Source: Polymorphobacter fuscus
GTDB lineage: Bacteria > Pseudomonadota > Alphaproteobacteria > Sphingomonadales > Sphingomonadaceae
DNA: 64,000 bases
Direction: 5' to 3'
Assembly: GCF_011927825.1 (NCBI RefSeq)
Contig: NZ_JAATJI010000001.1
Coordinates: forward strand, 248,001-312,000
Each line of letters begins with the position of its first letter. The first letter of the stretch is position 1. Under the pieces are notes generated by a model. It worked only from the letters and a program-made list of their open reading frames with translations. It was not told the DNA's origin and ran no database searches. Both the position numbers and the translations under genes were made by a program. This document shows positions 20,237-29,821 of the stretch, piece after piece.

Positions 20237-21241
20237 GTGAACCGCATCCCCGCCATTCCCATCGGGCCGTTGACGCTCGACACGCCGGTGATCCTGGCGC
20301 CGATGACGGGTGTCACCGACCGGCCGTTCCGTACATTGGTCAAACGCTATGGCGCCGGGCTGACGGTGACCGAGATGATCGCCAGCGAGGCGATGATCCG
20401 CGACACCCGCCAGTCGCGCCAGAAGGCCGCTTGGGACGCGTCGGAAGAGCCGGTATCGATGCAGCTCGCCGGGTGCGAGCCCGAGCGGATGGCGGAAGCC
20501 GCGAAGCTCAACGAAGGGCTGGGGGCCGCGATCATCGACATCAACATGGGCTGTCCGGTGAAGAAGGTGGTCAATGGCCATGCCGGGTCGGCACTGATGC
20601 GGGAACCCGACCTGGCGCGGCGGATCATCGAAGCCACGGTCAAGGCGGTGAAGGTGCCGGTGACGCTGAAGATGCGGATGGGCTGGGACCATGGCAGCCT
20701 GAACGCCCCCGAATTGGCACGCGTGGCGGCGGATCTGGGCATTCAGCTGATTACCGTCCACGGCCGGACCCGTTGCCAGCTCTATTCGGGAACTGCCGAT
20801 TGGGGGTTTGTCCGGCAGGTCAAGGATGCCGTGCAAGTGCCTGTTATCGTGAATGGCGACATTTGCTCGATTGCCGATGCGGAGGCGGCGCTCGACCAGT
20901 CCGGGGCCGATGGCGTGATGATCGGGCGCGGCGCCTATGGCCGGCCGTGGCTGATCGCGCAGGTGATGGCGGCGCTGACCGGGCGGCCGGTGCCGGCAGA
21001 CCCGACGCTTGCCCAGCAGCATGACCTGGTGCGCGAACATTATGCGATGATGATCGACCTCTACGGTCCGGTCATCGGCGTCAACCTGGCGCGCAAGCAC
21101 CTTGGCTGGTACACCAAGGGGCTGCACGATTCAGGGACATTCCGCAACGCTGTCAACCAGTTGCCGGATCCGGTTGCGGTGGTTTCGATGATCGACCGCT
21201 TTTTCGAAAGCCAGATGCACGCGCAAGCGCTCGCGGCCTGA
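20237..21241 (+). CDS. dusB: tRNA-dihydrouridine synthase DusB
   Basis: FMN-dependent reduction of uridine to dihydrouridine in tRNA, 334 aa. Features: [15 protein letters not shown] (FMN loop), [29 protein letters not shown] with the catalytic cysteine, [29 protein letters not shown] and [12 protein letters not shown] chose a GTG giving [13 protein letters not shown]; another in-frame GTG lies eight codons upstream. In alphaproteobacteria dusB (nifR3) is the usual first gene of the ntr block; its TGA overlaps the ntrB ATG by one base. Confidence 0.93.
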   Translation: MNRIPAIPIGPLTLDTPVILAPMTGVTDRPFRTLVKRYGAGLTVTEMIASEAMIRDTRQSRQKAAWDASEEPVSMQLAGCEPERMAEAAKLNEGLGAAIIDINMGCPVKKVVNGHAGSALMREPDLARRIIEATVKAVKVPVTLKMRMGWDHGSLNAPELARVAADLGIQLITVHGRTRCQLYSGTADWGFVRQVKDAVQVPVIVNGDICSIADAEAALDQSGADGVMIGRGAYGRPWLIAQVMAALTGRPVPADPTLAQQHDLVREHYAMMIDLYGPVIGVNLARKHLGWYTKGLHDSGTFRNAVNQLPDPVAVVSMIDRFFESQMHAQALAA

Positions 21242-22305
21242 TGGCCGGGCCGGCCGAGCTCCTGTCCGGGCTTGCCGTGCCCGCCGTGCTGGTCGCGCCC
21301 GACGGGCGCCTGTCGCTTGCCAACATCGCTGCGGAGACCTTTCTCAATGCCAGCCAGCAGGCGCTGGCGGAGCGCGGCTGGGCAGCGGCGTTCGGGCGAA
21401 ATCGCGATATCGAGGGGTTGGTGCGGCGCGCCCGGAGCGAGGGTGGCGGCTGCGCGGCCTATGACATGGCGCTGGTGTTTCCGGCCGGGCGCAGCGTGCG
21501 AGCCGATGTGCTGGTGGCGCCCGTCGGCGATGCGCCGGGCTGGCTAACGGTGGCGATCCAGACCCGGTCGGTGGCGACGATGGTGGATCGGCAGGTGCAG
21601 CAGCAGGGCGCCGCACGTTCGGCGGTCGGCGTCGCGGCAATGCTGGCGCATGAGATCAAGAATCCGCTGTCGGGCATCCGCGGCGCAGCGCAACTGCTGG
21701 CAACCGGCGCCGATGCCGACGGCCGCGAATTGACCGACCTGATCGTCGCCGAGGTCGATCGCATCGCCAAGCTCGTCGACCGGATGGAGAGCTTTACCGA
21801 CACGCGCCCGCTGCGGTTGCGGCCGGAGAATATCCATGAGGTGCTGGGCCATGTCCGCAGACTGGCACAGCAGGGGTTCGGTGCCGGCATCGCCATCCGC
21901 GAACGCTATGATCCGTCCTTGCCGATGGTCGCTGCCAACCGCGATTCGCTGGTGCAGGTCTTCCTGAACCTGTTGAAGAACGCAGTGGAGGCGGTTGAAA
22001 CGGACGGCGATGTCGTGATTTCGACGGCGTTCCGCGCCGGGCTGAAGGTGCGGCCGGAAGGTGGCGGAGCGCCGGTGTCGCTGCCGATCGAGGTGCGCAT
22101 CATCGACAGCGGTCCCGGCATCCATGCCGATCTGGGCGACCATATCTTCGAGCCGTTCGTGACTTCCAAGCGCGGCGGGTCGGGGCTGGGGCTGGCGCTG
22201 GTCGCCAAGATCGTCGCCGACCATGGCGGTGTTGTCGAATATGAACGGGCGGGCGAACCCGAGCGGACGATCTTTCGCGTGCTGCTGCCGGTCGCGGGGA
22301 CATGA
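21241..22305 (+). CDS. ntrB: Nitrogen sensor histidine kinase NtrB
   Basis: Cytoplasmic sensor kinase of 354 aa that controls NtrC according to PII status. A PAS-like N-terminal domain (about 10-110) is followed by the HisKA box AHEIKNPLSGIRG with phospho-His137, an N-box NLLKNAVEAVE and G-boxes DSGPGIHADLGDHIFEPF and GGSGLGLALV. There is no transmembrane segment, as expected for NtrB. Translationally coupled on both sides (TGATG with dusB, ATGA with ntrC). Confidence 0.95.
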   Translation: MAGPAELLSGLAVPAVLVAPDGRLSLANIAAETFLNASQQALAERGWAAAFGRNRDIEGLVRRARSEGGGCAAYDMALVFPAGRSVRADVLVAPVGDAPGWLTVAIQTRSVATMVDRQVQQQGAARSAVGVAAMLAHEIKNPLSGIRGAAQLLATGADADGRELTDLIVAEVDRIAKLVDRMESFTDTRPLRLRPENIHEVLGHVRRLAQQGFGAGIAIRERYDPSLPMVAANRDSLVQVFLNLLKNAVEAVETDGDVVISTAFRAGLKVRPEGGGAPVSLPIEVRIIDSGPGIHADLGDHIFEPFVTSKRGGSGLGLALVAKIVADHGGVVEYERAGEPERTIFRVLLPVAGT

Positions 22306-23726
22306 CGGCGACGGTCCTGGTTGCGGACGACGATGCTGCCATCCGCACTGTCGTCCGCCAGGCGCTGATCCGCGCGGGTTTTGCCGTGCGGTTGACCGAG
22401 ACGGCGGCGGGGCTGGTCAAGTTGGTCGGCGAAGGTGTCGGCGATGTCGTCGTTACCGATGTCATTCTGCCCGATGCCAATGGGCTCGACACGATCCCCA
22501 AGCTGCTGGCGATGCGCCCCGGGTTGCGGGTGATCGTGATGAGCGCACAGAACACGCTGTCCACGGCCGTGCGCGCCACCGAGAACGGCGCCTTCGACTA
22601 TTTGCCAAAACCGTTCGATCTCAACGAGTTGGTGCGTTCAATTCAGTCGGCGCTGGAAGGTCGCAGCGACATCGACACCGCCGATTTCGGCCGTGACGAT
22701 ACGGCCCTGATCGGGCGGTCGCCGGCGATGCAGGAAGTGTATCGTGTCGTCGCGCGCGTCGTACCCAACGACCTGACGGTGATGATCCTGGGCGAAAGCG
22801 GCACCGGGAAGGAACTGGTGGCCCGCGCCATCCATGACATGGGCGGGCGGGCGCAGCGGCCGTTCATCGCGCTCAACATGGCGGCGATCCCGCGCGAGTT
22901 GATCGAGAGCGAATTGTTCGGGCATGAACGCGGTGCCTTCACCGGCGCGGCGGCGCGGGCATCGGGCAAGTTCGAACAGGCGCAGGGGGGCACGCTGTTT
23001 CTCGACGAGATCGGCGACATGCCGATCGACGCCCAGACCCGGCTGCTGCGGGTGTTGCAGACCGGCGAGTTCACTACTGTCGGCGGCACGCGCAGCCAGC
23101 GCGCCGATGTGCGCATCGTGTCGGCGACCAACCAGGACCTGGCCGGGCTGATCGACGCCGGCCGGTTCCGCGAGGACCTTTATTATCGGCTGAACGTGGT
23201 GCCGCTGTCGCTGCCGCCGCTGCGGGCGCGGGCGGAGGATATTCCGGCGCTGGCGCGGCATTTCCTCGACACTGCCGCGCGTGAGGGGTTGCCGCGCAAG
23301 ACGATCGATGCCGGTGCCGTCGAGGCGTTGCAGGCCCATCGCTGGCCCGGCAACGTCCGCGAGCTGGAAAATCTGATGCGGCGGCTGGCGGTTCTCGAAC
23401 GCGGTGACCTCATCACGGCGGCGGCGGTCCAGGCCGGGCTGGGCAACCGCGCCGTGCCGCCGGGGCCGCCGGTGTCGGCGACGCTGAGCGAGGCGGCGGC
23501 AGCGCATATCGCAGCCTATTTCCAGGCTTTCGGGCCGGCGTTGCCGCCCGATGGCGTTTATGACCGGCTGCTCGCCGAAGTCGAACGCCCGCTGATCGCT
23601 GCCTGTCTGGACGCGACCGGCGGCAACCAATTGAAGGCGGCGAAGCTGCTCGGGATGAACCGCAACACCTTGCGCCGAAAACTCGACGATCTGGGGCTGG
23701 ATCCGCAGCCGGCCCGGCGCGGCTGA
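22302..23726 (+). CDS. ntrC: Nitrogen response regulator NtrC
   Basis: Sigma-54-dependent activator, 474 aa. Receiver domain with phospho-acceptor D53 (VVTDVILPDANG); AAA+ domain with Walker A GESGTGKELVARAIHD, the sigma-54-contacting GAFTGA loop, LFLDEIGDMP, and the RFREDLYYRLNVVPL sensor region; C-terminal Fis-type HTH (GGNQLKAAKLLGMNRNTLRRK). Because GAFTGA is intact, this paralogue can activate sigma-54 promoters, in contrast to NtrX further downstream. Confidence 0.96.
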   Translation: MTATVLVADDDAAIRTVVRQALIRAGFAVRLTETAAGLVKLVGEGVGDVVVTDVILPDANGLDTIPKLLAMRPGLRVIVMSAQNTLSTAVRATENGAFDYLPKPFDLNELVRSIQSALEGRSDIDTADFGRDDTALIGRSPAMQEVYRVVARVVPNDLTVMILGESGTGKELVARAIHDMGGRAQRPFIALNMAAIPRELIESELFGHERGAFTGAAARASGKFEQAQGGTLFLDEIGDMPIDAQTRLLRVLQTGEFTTVGGTRSQRADVRIVSATNQDLAGLIDAGRFREDLYYRLNVVPLSLPPLRARAEDIPALARHFLDTAAREGLPRKTIDAGAVEALQAHRWPGNVRELENLMRRLAVLERGDLITAAAVQAGLGNRAVPPGPPVSATLSEAAAAHIAAYFQAFGPALPPDGVYDRLLAEVERPLIAACLDATGGNQLKAAKLLGMNRNTLRRKLDDLGLDPQPARRG

Positions 23727-23796
23727 AACCCCGTGTCGCATCGCCGCAACGAAGTGTGTTCCTTTTGCCACGCGCTGCGCCTATCATCACCACTGG

Positions 23797-26106
23797 ATGA
23801 CTGGCGTGTCTGTATCCCCCGAGGTGTTGCCGGCGACACCGGCGGCTGACGTGCGGCCCCTGCGGCGCCCGGGGCGGCGGCTGCGGGCGCGGCTGCGGCG
23901 CTGGGTGCAGCGCAACGATCTGTATCCGCGGCTGGAAATTGCCGCCGCCATCGCCACCATCGTCATGGGGTGGACAAGCTACGCGCTGCTCGCCGGGGGG
24001 GCGGCGCCGGCGAATGGCGTGTCGCCGCCGATGGTCACGCTGCTGCTGGTCGCCAATCTGTTGCCGCTGATGTTGCTTGTCGTGCTGATCGCACGGCGGG
24101 TGGCGATCTTGCTCGCCAACCGGCGCAAGCGGCTAGCGGGGTCGCAGCTGCATGTGCGGATGGTCGCGTTGTTCGCCGGCATTGCCGCCGTTCCGACCAT
24201 CCTTGTCGTGGTCTTTGCCTCGTTGCTGTTCCAGTTCGGCGTGCAATTCTGGTTTTCGGACCGGGTCAAGACAGTGCTCGACGGCTCGAACGAGGTGGCG
24301 CAGGCCTATGTCGAGGAGAACCGCCAGCGTGTCGCCGAAGATATCGTCGCCATGGCGATCGACATGGAAAATTATGCGACCGATTTCGGACTCGGTAGCG
24401 TCTCGTTCGGCGAAGGCCTGCGCCTGCAGGTGGCGGCACGAAGCCTGACCGAAGCCGCGATCGTCGGCCGCGGGCCGGACGGCAAGCTGACCCCGATCGC
24501 CAGCACCGGCATCAAGCCGGCGGCGGTCATCGCACGGCTTTCGCAGCTCGACCTCGACAAGGCGCGTGTCGGCGCGGCGACAGTGGTGGCGCAGGGGGCG
24601 GACCGCGTCGAAGCGGTGGTCGCGACCTCGCCATCGGCCCAGCGCTATATCTATGTCAGCCGCAAGGTCGACCCGGTGGTGCTGGCGCGCGCCGATGCGG
24701 CGGCGGGCGCGCTCGACGAATATCGGGCGCTGATCGAGCGGTCGCGAGTCATGCAGCTGCGCTTCAACCTGATGCTGATCGGCGTGTCGGTGCTGACGCT
24801 GGCGGTGGCGATCTGGTTCGCGCTGTGGCTCGCCAACCGGCTGGTCGCGCCGATCGCGCGGCTGGCCGAAGCGGCGGAGCGGGTCGGCGCCGGCGACCTC
24901 GATGCGCGGGTGGCGGTGCGCGGCTCGCCCGACGAAATCGGCACGCTGGCGCGGGCGTTCAACCGGATGACGGGCGAATTGAAGGCGCAGCAACGCGCGC
25001 TGATCGGCGCCAACCAGCAGCTCGACGAGCGGCGGCAATTCACCGAGGCCGTGCTGTCGGGCGTTTCGGCCGGCGTGCTGTCGATCGCGCCGACGGGGCA
25101 TATCCGCGCCGCCAACCGGTCCGCGGCGCTGCTGCTGGAAAGTTCGGAAGACGCATTGACCGGCCAGCCGCTGCACGAGGCGCTGCCCGAACTGGCGACA
25201 TTGCTCGCCGAAGCGCAGCGCAAGGGCGATGCCGCCGGCCAGGCGCGGATCGCGCGCGGTGCCGATACGCAGACGCTGTCGGTGCGGATCGCGGCGGAAA
25301 GCGGCGGCGGCTATGTGCTGACCTTTGATGATATTTCGGCGCAGCTGGCCGACCAGCGCCGCGCTGCCTGGGCCGATGTGGCACGACGGATCGCGCACGA
25401 GATCAAGAACCCGCTGACGCCGATCCAGCTGGCGGCGGAACGGCTGCAGCGCAAATATGGCCGGCAGATCAGCGACGATCCGGAAACCTTCGGCATCCTG
25501 ACGGCGACGATTGTCCGGCAGGTCGGCGACCTTCGCCGCATGGTCGATGAATTCTCGGACTTCGCCCGGCTGCCGCGGCCGGTATTTGCGCCCGAAGATC
25601 TCGACACCATCGTGCGCGACACGTTGGTGCTGCAGGAAATGGCGTTCCCCGACATCCGCCTGCTCGTCACCGGCGGCACCGATCGGCCGCTGGTCTGCGA
25701 TCGTCAGCAGCTGGCGCGGGCGCTGACCAACATCGTCAAGAACGCCGGCGAGGCGGTGATGGCGCGGATCGAGCGCGAAACGGCGGCGGCGACGATCGGC
25801 GCGCCGGGGGTGATCGAGATCGCCATTGCCGATAGCCGCGACGCGGTGACGGTGACCGTTACCGACAATGGCGTCGGGCTGCCGGCCGAAAGCCGCGACC
25901 GGTTGACCGAGCCCTATGTGACGACGCGGGCGCGCGGCACCGGGCTGGGGCTCGCCATCGTCCGCAAGATCATCGAGGATCATGGCGGCGTGCTGACCCT
26001 GGGCGATGCGCCGGGCAGCGGTGCCGCGATCCGGGTGCGGTTGAGCCGCGCCATGGCCGCCGAGCCCGCCGACCTGTCGACCCCGCCCTTCAAGCTGACA
26101 GCCTAG
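23797..26106 (+). CDS. ntrY: Membrane sensor histidine kinase NtrY
   Basis: A 769-aa kinase paired with NtrX. The N-terminus has about three to four hydrophobic helices (IAAAIATIVMGWTSYALLAG, MVTLLLVANLLPLMLLVVLI and ALFAGIAAVPTILVVVFASL regions), an extracytoplasmic segment, a further helix near 325 and a HAMP linker. A PAS domain and the HisKA box RRIAHEIKNPLTPIQL follow, with N-box NIVKNAGEAVM and G-boxes TDNGVGLPAES and GTGLGLAIV. The signal sensed is not established; homologues are tied to nitrogen or redox. It starts 70 nt after ntrC, so it may have its own promoter. Confidence 0.94.
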   Translation: MTGVSVSPEVLPATPAADVRPLRRPGRRLRARLRRWVQRNDLYPRLEIAAAIATIVMGWTSYALLAGGAAPANGVSPPMVTLLLVANLLPLMLLVVLIARRVAILLANRRKRLAGSQLHVRMVALFAGIAAVPTILVVVFASLLFQFGVQFWFSDRVKTVLDGSNEVAQAYVEENRQRVAEDIVAMAIDMENYATDFGLGSVSFGEGLRLQVAARSLTEAAIVGRGPDGKLTPIASTGIKPAAVIARLSQLDLDKARVGAATVVAQGADRVEAVVATSPSAQRYIYVSRKVDPVVLARADAAAGALDEYRALIERSRVMQLRFNLMLIGVSVLTLAVAIWFALWLANRLVAPIARLAEAAERVGAGDLDARVAVRGSPDEIGTLARAFNRMTGELKAQQRALIGANQQLDERRQFTEAVLSGVSAGVLSIAPTGHIRAANRSAALLLESSEDALTGQPLHEALPELATLLAEAQRKGDAAGQARIARGADTQTLSVRIAAESGGGYVLTFDDISAQLADQRRAAWADVARRIAHEIKNPLTPIQLAAERLQRKYGRQISDDPETFGILTATIVRQVGDLRRMVDEFSDFARLPRPVFAPEDLDTIVRDTLVLQEMAFPDIRLLVTGGTDRPLVCDRQQLARALTNIVKNAGEAVMARIERETAAATIGAPGVIEIAIADSRDAVTVTVTDNGVGLPAESRDRLTEPYVTTRARGTGLGLAIVRKIIEDHGGVLTLGDAPGSGAAIRVRLSRAMAAEPADLSTPPFKLTA

Positions 26107-26120
26107 GACCCGATTTTACC

Positions 26121-27518
26121 ATGGCAATCGACATATTGATCGTTGACGATGAGGCCGACATTCGCGCCGCGATTTCGGGCATCCTGGGCGACGAAGGCTA
26201 TGACACGCGCACCGCCAACGACAGCGATTCGGCGCTGGCGGCGCTGGCCGAGCGGCGGCCGTCCCTGGTCGTGCTCGATGTCTGGCTGCAGGGGTCGCGG
26301 CTGGACGGGATCGAGCTGCTCGACGAGATCAAGCAGCGCGATCCTACCCTGCCGGTGGTGGTGATTTCAGGCCATGGCAATATCGAAACCGCGGTCGCTG
26401 CGATCAAGCGCGGCGCCTATGACTTCATCGAAAAGCCGTTCCAGGCGGAACAGCTGCTGCTTGTCGTGCAGCGGGCCACCGAGACCGAGCGGTTGAAACG
26501 CGAGTTCGAGGCGTTGAAGGAACGCGTCGGCTTCGACACCGAGCTGACCGGGTCGAGCCCGCTGATCAATTCCGTGCGGGCGACGTTGAAGCGGGTGGCG
26601 GCGACCGGCAGCCGCGTGCTGATCACCGGTCCGGCCGGATCGGGCAAGGAAGTGGCCGGGCGGCTGCTCCACCAGTGGAGTTCGCGCGCCGGATCGCCGT
26701 TCGTCGTCGTCAGCGCCGCGCGGATGACCCCGGAGCGGGTGGAGGAGGCCCTGTTCGGCGTCGAGGAGGGCGGCCATCTGGTGCGGTCGGGCCTGTTCGA
26801 ACAGGCGCATGGCGGCACCATGTTCCTCGACGATGTCGCCGACATGCCGATGCCGACCCAGGCCAAGATCCTGCGCGTGCTGACCGAGCAGATTTTCCAG
26901 CGGGTCGGCGGGTCGCGCTGGGTGCGGGTCGATGTGCGCGTCATCAGCGCGACATCGCGCGACCTGGTGGCAGAGATTGCCGCCGGGCGGTTCCGCGAGG
27001 ACCTTTATTACCGGCTCAACGTCGTTCCGGTGCGGCTGCCGGCGCTGTCCGAACGGCGCGAGGATGTGGCGGAACTGGTGCAGTATTTCCTCACCCGCTA
27101 TGCCGCCGAACGCCGGGTGTCGCCGCCGCGGTTGAGCGACGATGCGATTGCGGCGCTGCAGACCTATGATTGGCCGGGCAATGTCCGCCAGCTGCGCAAT
27201 GTCGTCGAACGGACGATGATCCTGGCGCCGACCGACGCCAATGGGTCGATCGACATCACTATGCTGCCCGCCGAAGTGACGGCCGAACCGTCACGGCTGG
27301 TGCCGGGGCAGGCGGTGCGATCGATCATGGGGACGCCGCTGCGCGAGGCGCGCGAAGCCTTTGAACGCGAATATCTCCGCGCCCAGATCCGGCGCTTTTC
27401 GGGCAATATCTCCCGCACCGCGGCGTTCATCGGCATGGAACGGTCAGCATTGCACCGCAAGTTGAAGGCGCTCGGCCTGTCCGACGACGCGGCGGAGGAG
27501 GTCGCGCCGGAAGATTGA
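26121..27518 (+). CDS. ntrX: Response regulator NtrX
   Basis: A 465-aa NtrC-like regulator. Receiver with D53 (VVLDVWLQGSRLDG), AAA+ domain with Walker A GPAGSGKEVAGRLL and LFLDDVADMP-like MFLDDVADMP, and C-terminal Fis-type HTH (GNISRTAAFIGMERSALHRK). The position of the GAFTGA loop reads FGVEEGGHLVRS, so it should not engage sigma-54, as described for alphaproteobacterial NtrX. It lies 14 nt after ntrY. Regulation of respiration, envelope or nitrogen genes is known from relatives only. Confidence 0.95.
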   Translation: MAIDILIVDDEADIRAAISGILGDEGYDTRTANDSDSALAALAERRPSLVVLDVWLQGSRLDGIELLDEIKQRDPTLPVVVISGHGNIETAVAAIKRGAYDFIEKPFQAEQLLLVVQRATETERLKREFEALKERVGFDTELTGSSPLINSVRATLKRVAATGSRVLITGPAGSGKEVAGRLLHQWSSRAGSPFVVVSAARMTPERVEEALFGVEEGGHLVRSGLFEQAHGGTMFLDDVADMPMPTQAKILRVLTEQIFQRVGGSRWVRVDVRVISATSRDLVAEIAAGRFREDLYYRLNVVPVRLPALSERREDVAELVQYFLTRYAAERRVSPPRLSDDAIAALQTYDWPGNVRQLRNVVERTMILAPTDANGSIDITMLPAEVTAEPSRLVPGQAVRSIMGTPLREAREAFEREYLRAQIRRFSGNISRTAAFIGMERSALHRKLKALGLSDDAAEEVAPED

Positions 27519-27536
27519 GACGGCGGCGGCGCGGGA

Positions 27537-27565
27537 TTGAGTAAAGCCCGGACCCACCCTATCTT
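27537..27565 (+). promoter_or_regulatory. Putative sigma-70 promoter of hfq
   Basis: TTGAGT (27537-27542) and TATCTT (27560-27565) lie 17 nt apart in the ntrX-hfq gap, leaving a leader of about 85 nt before hfq. The leader contains an inverted GGCGCC/GGCGCC pair and is purine-rich just before the ATG. Read by eye; a moderate match to the consensus. Confidence 0.45.
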
Positions 27566-27658
27566 GGCGCCAAGGGTGTCGGGCAGGCACCCTTGCCGGC
27601 GCCGGGCAACGAGGCGGGCACTGCCGCGTGCAGTGAAACGAACGGAAAGCGAAACTCC

Positions 27659-27901
27659 ATGGCCGATAAGCCCAACAGCCTCCAGGACGTGTTCCTCAAC
27701 GCGGTCAGGAAGACCAAGACCCCGGTGACGATGTTCCTCGTCAACGGGGTGAAATTGCAGGGAATCATCACCTGGTTCGACAATTTTTCGGTGCTGCTGC
27801 GCCGCGATGGCCATTCGCAACTGGTCTATAAACATGCGATTTCGACGGTGATGCCGGCATCGCCGGTGCAGATGTTCGAAGCAGAAGGCGATGACGATTG
27901 A
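27659..27901 (+). CDS. hfq: RNA chaperone Hfq
   Basis: Sm-like hexameric RNA chaperone of 80 aa. Sm1 ([40 protein letters not shown]) and Sm2 ([13 protein letters not shown]) are intact, with the proximal-face YKH motif. The C-terminal tail is short and acidic (EAEGDDD), common in alphaproteobacteria. The frame is open upstream, but the ATG at [10 protein letters not shown] is the family start. Stop overlaps the hflX start codon. Confidence 0.97.
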   Translation: MADKPNSLQDVFLNAVRKTKTPVTMFLVNGVKLQGIITWFDNFSVLLRRDGHSQLVYKHAISTVMPASPVQMFEAEGDDD

Positions 27902-29211
27902 CAACAGCGCAACCGGGTTTTGGAATTTGGGACGACGGCCGCGGGGTGCGCTTCGGCGCGCCCGCGGTCGTCGTGCTGCCGGTGCGCGAAGGCCCCAAGG
28001 CGCCGCCGTCGCTGCGACTGCCTGATGCCCGGCTTGCGGAAGCGGAAGGCCTGGCGCGCGCCATCGCGCTCGATGTCGTCCATTCCGAAATCATCAAGCT
28101 GCGCACCGCCAGTGCCTCGACCCTGTTCGGCAAGGGCCAGATCGAGCGCCTTGCAGCGGCGGTAGCCGCCCATGGCGCCGAGGTGGTCATTGTCGATGGT
28201 ATCGTCACGCCGATCCAGCAGCGCAACCTGGAGCGCGACCTGAAGGCCAAGGTCATCGACCGGACCGGGTTGATCCTCGAGATTTTCGGCGAACGCGCAT
28301 CGACGCGCGAAGGCACGTTGCAGGTCGAACTGGCGCATCTGCAATATCAGGCGAGCCGGTTGGTCCGGTCGTGGACTCACCTTGAACGGCAGCGCGGCGG
28401 TTTCGGCTTCCTCGGCGGCCCCGGTGAAAGCCAGATCGAGGCCGACAGGCGCCTGATCCGCGACCGCATCGTGCGGTTGAAGGCAGAGCTCGACGATGTG
28501 CGGCGCACCCGCGGGCTGCATCGGCGGCAGCGCCAGCGCGCGCCTTGGCCGGTGGTGGCACTTGTCGGCTATACCAATGCCGGCAAGTCGACGCTGTTCA
28601 ACCGGCTGACCGGCGCCGAAGTGCGTGCCGAGGACCTGTTGTTCGCAACGCTCGATCCGACGATGCGGGCGATCAAGCTGCCGGGGCACGACAAGGTCGT
28701 GCTGTCGGACACGGTCGGCTTTGTCTCCGACCTGCCGACGCAGCTGGTGGCGGCATTCCGTGCGACGCTGGAGGAGGTCATCGAAGCCGACCTCATCGTT
28801 CATGTCCGCGATATCTCGCACTCGGACAGCGATGCCCAGGCACAGGATGTGGCGAATGTCCTGTCCGGGCTGGGGCTCGCCGACGAACTGAAGCGCGTGC
28901 CGATGCTGACGGTCTATAACAAGATCGACGCCATGGACCCCGACGCCCGCGCGGCGCTGGTGCAGGGCGATGATGCGATCGCGGTGTCGGCGCTGACCGG
29001 CGAAGGCGTCGACGCGCTGCGCGAGCAGATGGATATCTTGCTGCGGGCCGGCACCCATGTCCATGACATTCACCTGACCAATAACGACGGGCGGCGGATG
29101 GCCTGGCTGCACGAGCATGGCGATGTCATCGGCCGGCACGACGAGGATGGCGGCGTGGCACTGCAGGTGCGGCTGAGCGACGCCGACCGGGCGCGGTTCG
29201 CGGCGCTATAG
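27898..29211 (+). CDS. hflX: Ribosome-associated GTPase HflX
   Basis: GTPase of 437 aa that splits or rescues ribosomes under stress in studied bacteria. N-terminal HflX domain ([42 protein letters not shown]), the Gly-rich helical linker ([20 protein letters not shown]), then the G domain with G1 [10 protein letters not shown]3 [10 protein letters not shown] and G4 YNKID. The start is TTG overlapping the hfq stop (TTGA), and no alternative ATG gives the family N-terminus. The hfq-hflX pairing is ancient and conserved. Confidence 0.95.
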   Translation: MTTAQPGFGIWDDGRGVRFGAPAVVVLPVREGPKAPPSLRLPDARLAEAEGLARAIALDVVHSEIIKLRTASASTLFGKGQIERLAAAVAAHGAEVVIVDGIVTPIQQRNLERDLKAKVIDRTGLILEIFGERASTREGTLQVELAHLQYQASRLVRSWTHLERQRGGFGFLGGPGESQIEADRRLIRDRIVRLKAELDDVRRTRGLHRRQRQRAPWPVVALVGYTNAGKSTLFNRLTGAEVRAEDLLFATLDPTMRAIKLPGHDKVVLSDTVGFVSDLPTQLVAAFRATLEEVIEADLIVHVRDISHSDSDAQAQDVANVLSGLGLADELKRVPMLTVYNKIDAMDPDARAALVQGDDAIAVSALTGEGVDALREQMDILLRAGTHVHDIHLTNNDGRRMAWLHEHGDVIGRHDEDGGVALQVRLSDADRARFAAL

Positions 29212-29544
29212 CGGCGCGATTGCCGACTTGAGCGCGGCGGCAAGGTTGGCGGCATCGATCGCCGCCAGCCGACCCGATGCGCGAATGACCAGCGCGGCAT
29301 CGAGAGTAAACAGCTTCAGGCGCGCGACGCACGCTGTCGGCAAGCCGGCGGCCGCGAGGTCGGTCAGCGGCACGTCATCGGGCCAGGCGGATTGCCTGGC
29401 GCTGGTCACCATGACGGCGATGACATGGCCCGTCTTGGCGGCAAAGCCAGCGGTGCTGATGACGACGGCAGGACGACGTTTGGCCGTGGCCTTGTCGGTG
29501 AACGGGAAGGGGACGATGACGACGTCGAACGTTTCAAAGGTCAC
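29206..29544 (-). CDS. MazF/PemK-family toxin
   Basis: Probable mRNA interferase of 112 aa. The N-terminus FETFDVVIVPFPFTDKATAK, followed by RRPAVVIS, is the PemK/MazF beta-barrel signature, and a central VMVTSARQSAWPDDVPL matches the conserved middle. I place the start at a GTG that overlaps the antitoxin gene by 11 nt; the upstream frame reads through the antitoxin. The 3' end overlaps the convergent hflX by 6 nt. Paired with an AbrB-type antitoxin. Confidence 0.83.
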   Translation of the reverse strand: MTFETFDVVIVPFPFTDKATAKRRPAVVISTAGFAAKTGHVIAVMVTSARQSAWPDDVPLTDLAAAGLPTACVARLKLFTLDAALVIRASGRLAAIDAANLAAALKSAIAPL

Positions 29545-29764
29545 GCCACGCAGCCTCGTCCTCGGCCGTCGACCATTCGGACATCGTGTCTGACAGGGCG
29601 GCAGCAAAGCCGTCATCAACACTCGGAGCGCGTCGCAGAATCACGACATCGCCATCGACCTCCCAAGCGAGCCGGTCGCCCGCGCCGACGCCCAATGTCC
29701 GCCGCACGCCGGCAGGAACGGTCGCCTGGTATTTTCCGGTGAGGCGACTGAACTCGGCACCCAT
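29534..29764 (-). CDS. AbrB/MazE-family antitoxin
   Basis: A 76-aa SpoVT/AbrB swapped-hairpin DNA-binding protein: RLTGKYQATVPAGVRRTLG, then GDRLAWEVDGDVVILRRA, is the canonical AbrB pattern. The acidic C-terminus (STAEDEAAWRDL) is the likely toxin-neutralising segment. GGAGG precedes the ATG. It is the first gene of the pair and, as in MazE systems, likely autoregulates through a palindrome over its own promoter. Confidence 0.85.
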   Translation of the reverse strand: MGAEFSRLTGKYQATVPAGVRRTLGVGAGDRLAWEVDGDVVILRRAPSVDDGFAAALSDTMSEWSTAEDEAAWRDL

Positions 29765-29780
29765 CGCGGACCTCCAAATG

Positions 29781-29819
29781 GTATTACCGAGTAATACTTC
29801 CGACCTGAGCTTCGGTCAA
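29781..29819 (-). promoter_or_regulatory. Toxin-antitoxin promoter with palindromic operator
   Basis: On the minus strand, TTGACC (complement of 29814-29819) and TATTAC (complement of 29791-29796) are exactly 17 nt apart. The -10 box overlaps a perfect 7-3-7 palindrome, GTATTAC-CGA-GTAATAC (29781-29797). The A+T-rich operator stands out from the GC-rich surroundings. It lies 17 nt before the antitoxin ATG and right after the mfd stop, so autoregulation by the AbrB-type antitoxin is likely. Confidence 0.7.
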
Positions 29820-29821
29820 GG

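Noticed and set aside
24133..25983. A 616-codon frame antisense to ntrY.
   Set aside because: Shadow frame; ntrY has all kinase motifs in order on the opposite strand.
21241..27518. Possible duplication or misassembly because two NtrB/NtrC-like pairs lie in tandem.
   Set aside because: The pairs differ clearly: NtrB is soluble and NtrC has GAFTGA, while NtrY is a membrane kinase and NtrX lacks GAFTGA. This is the normal alphaproteobacterial arrangement.
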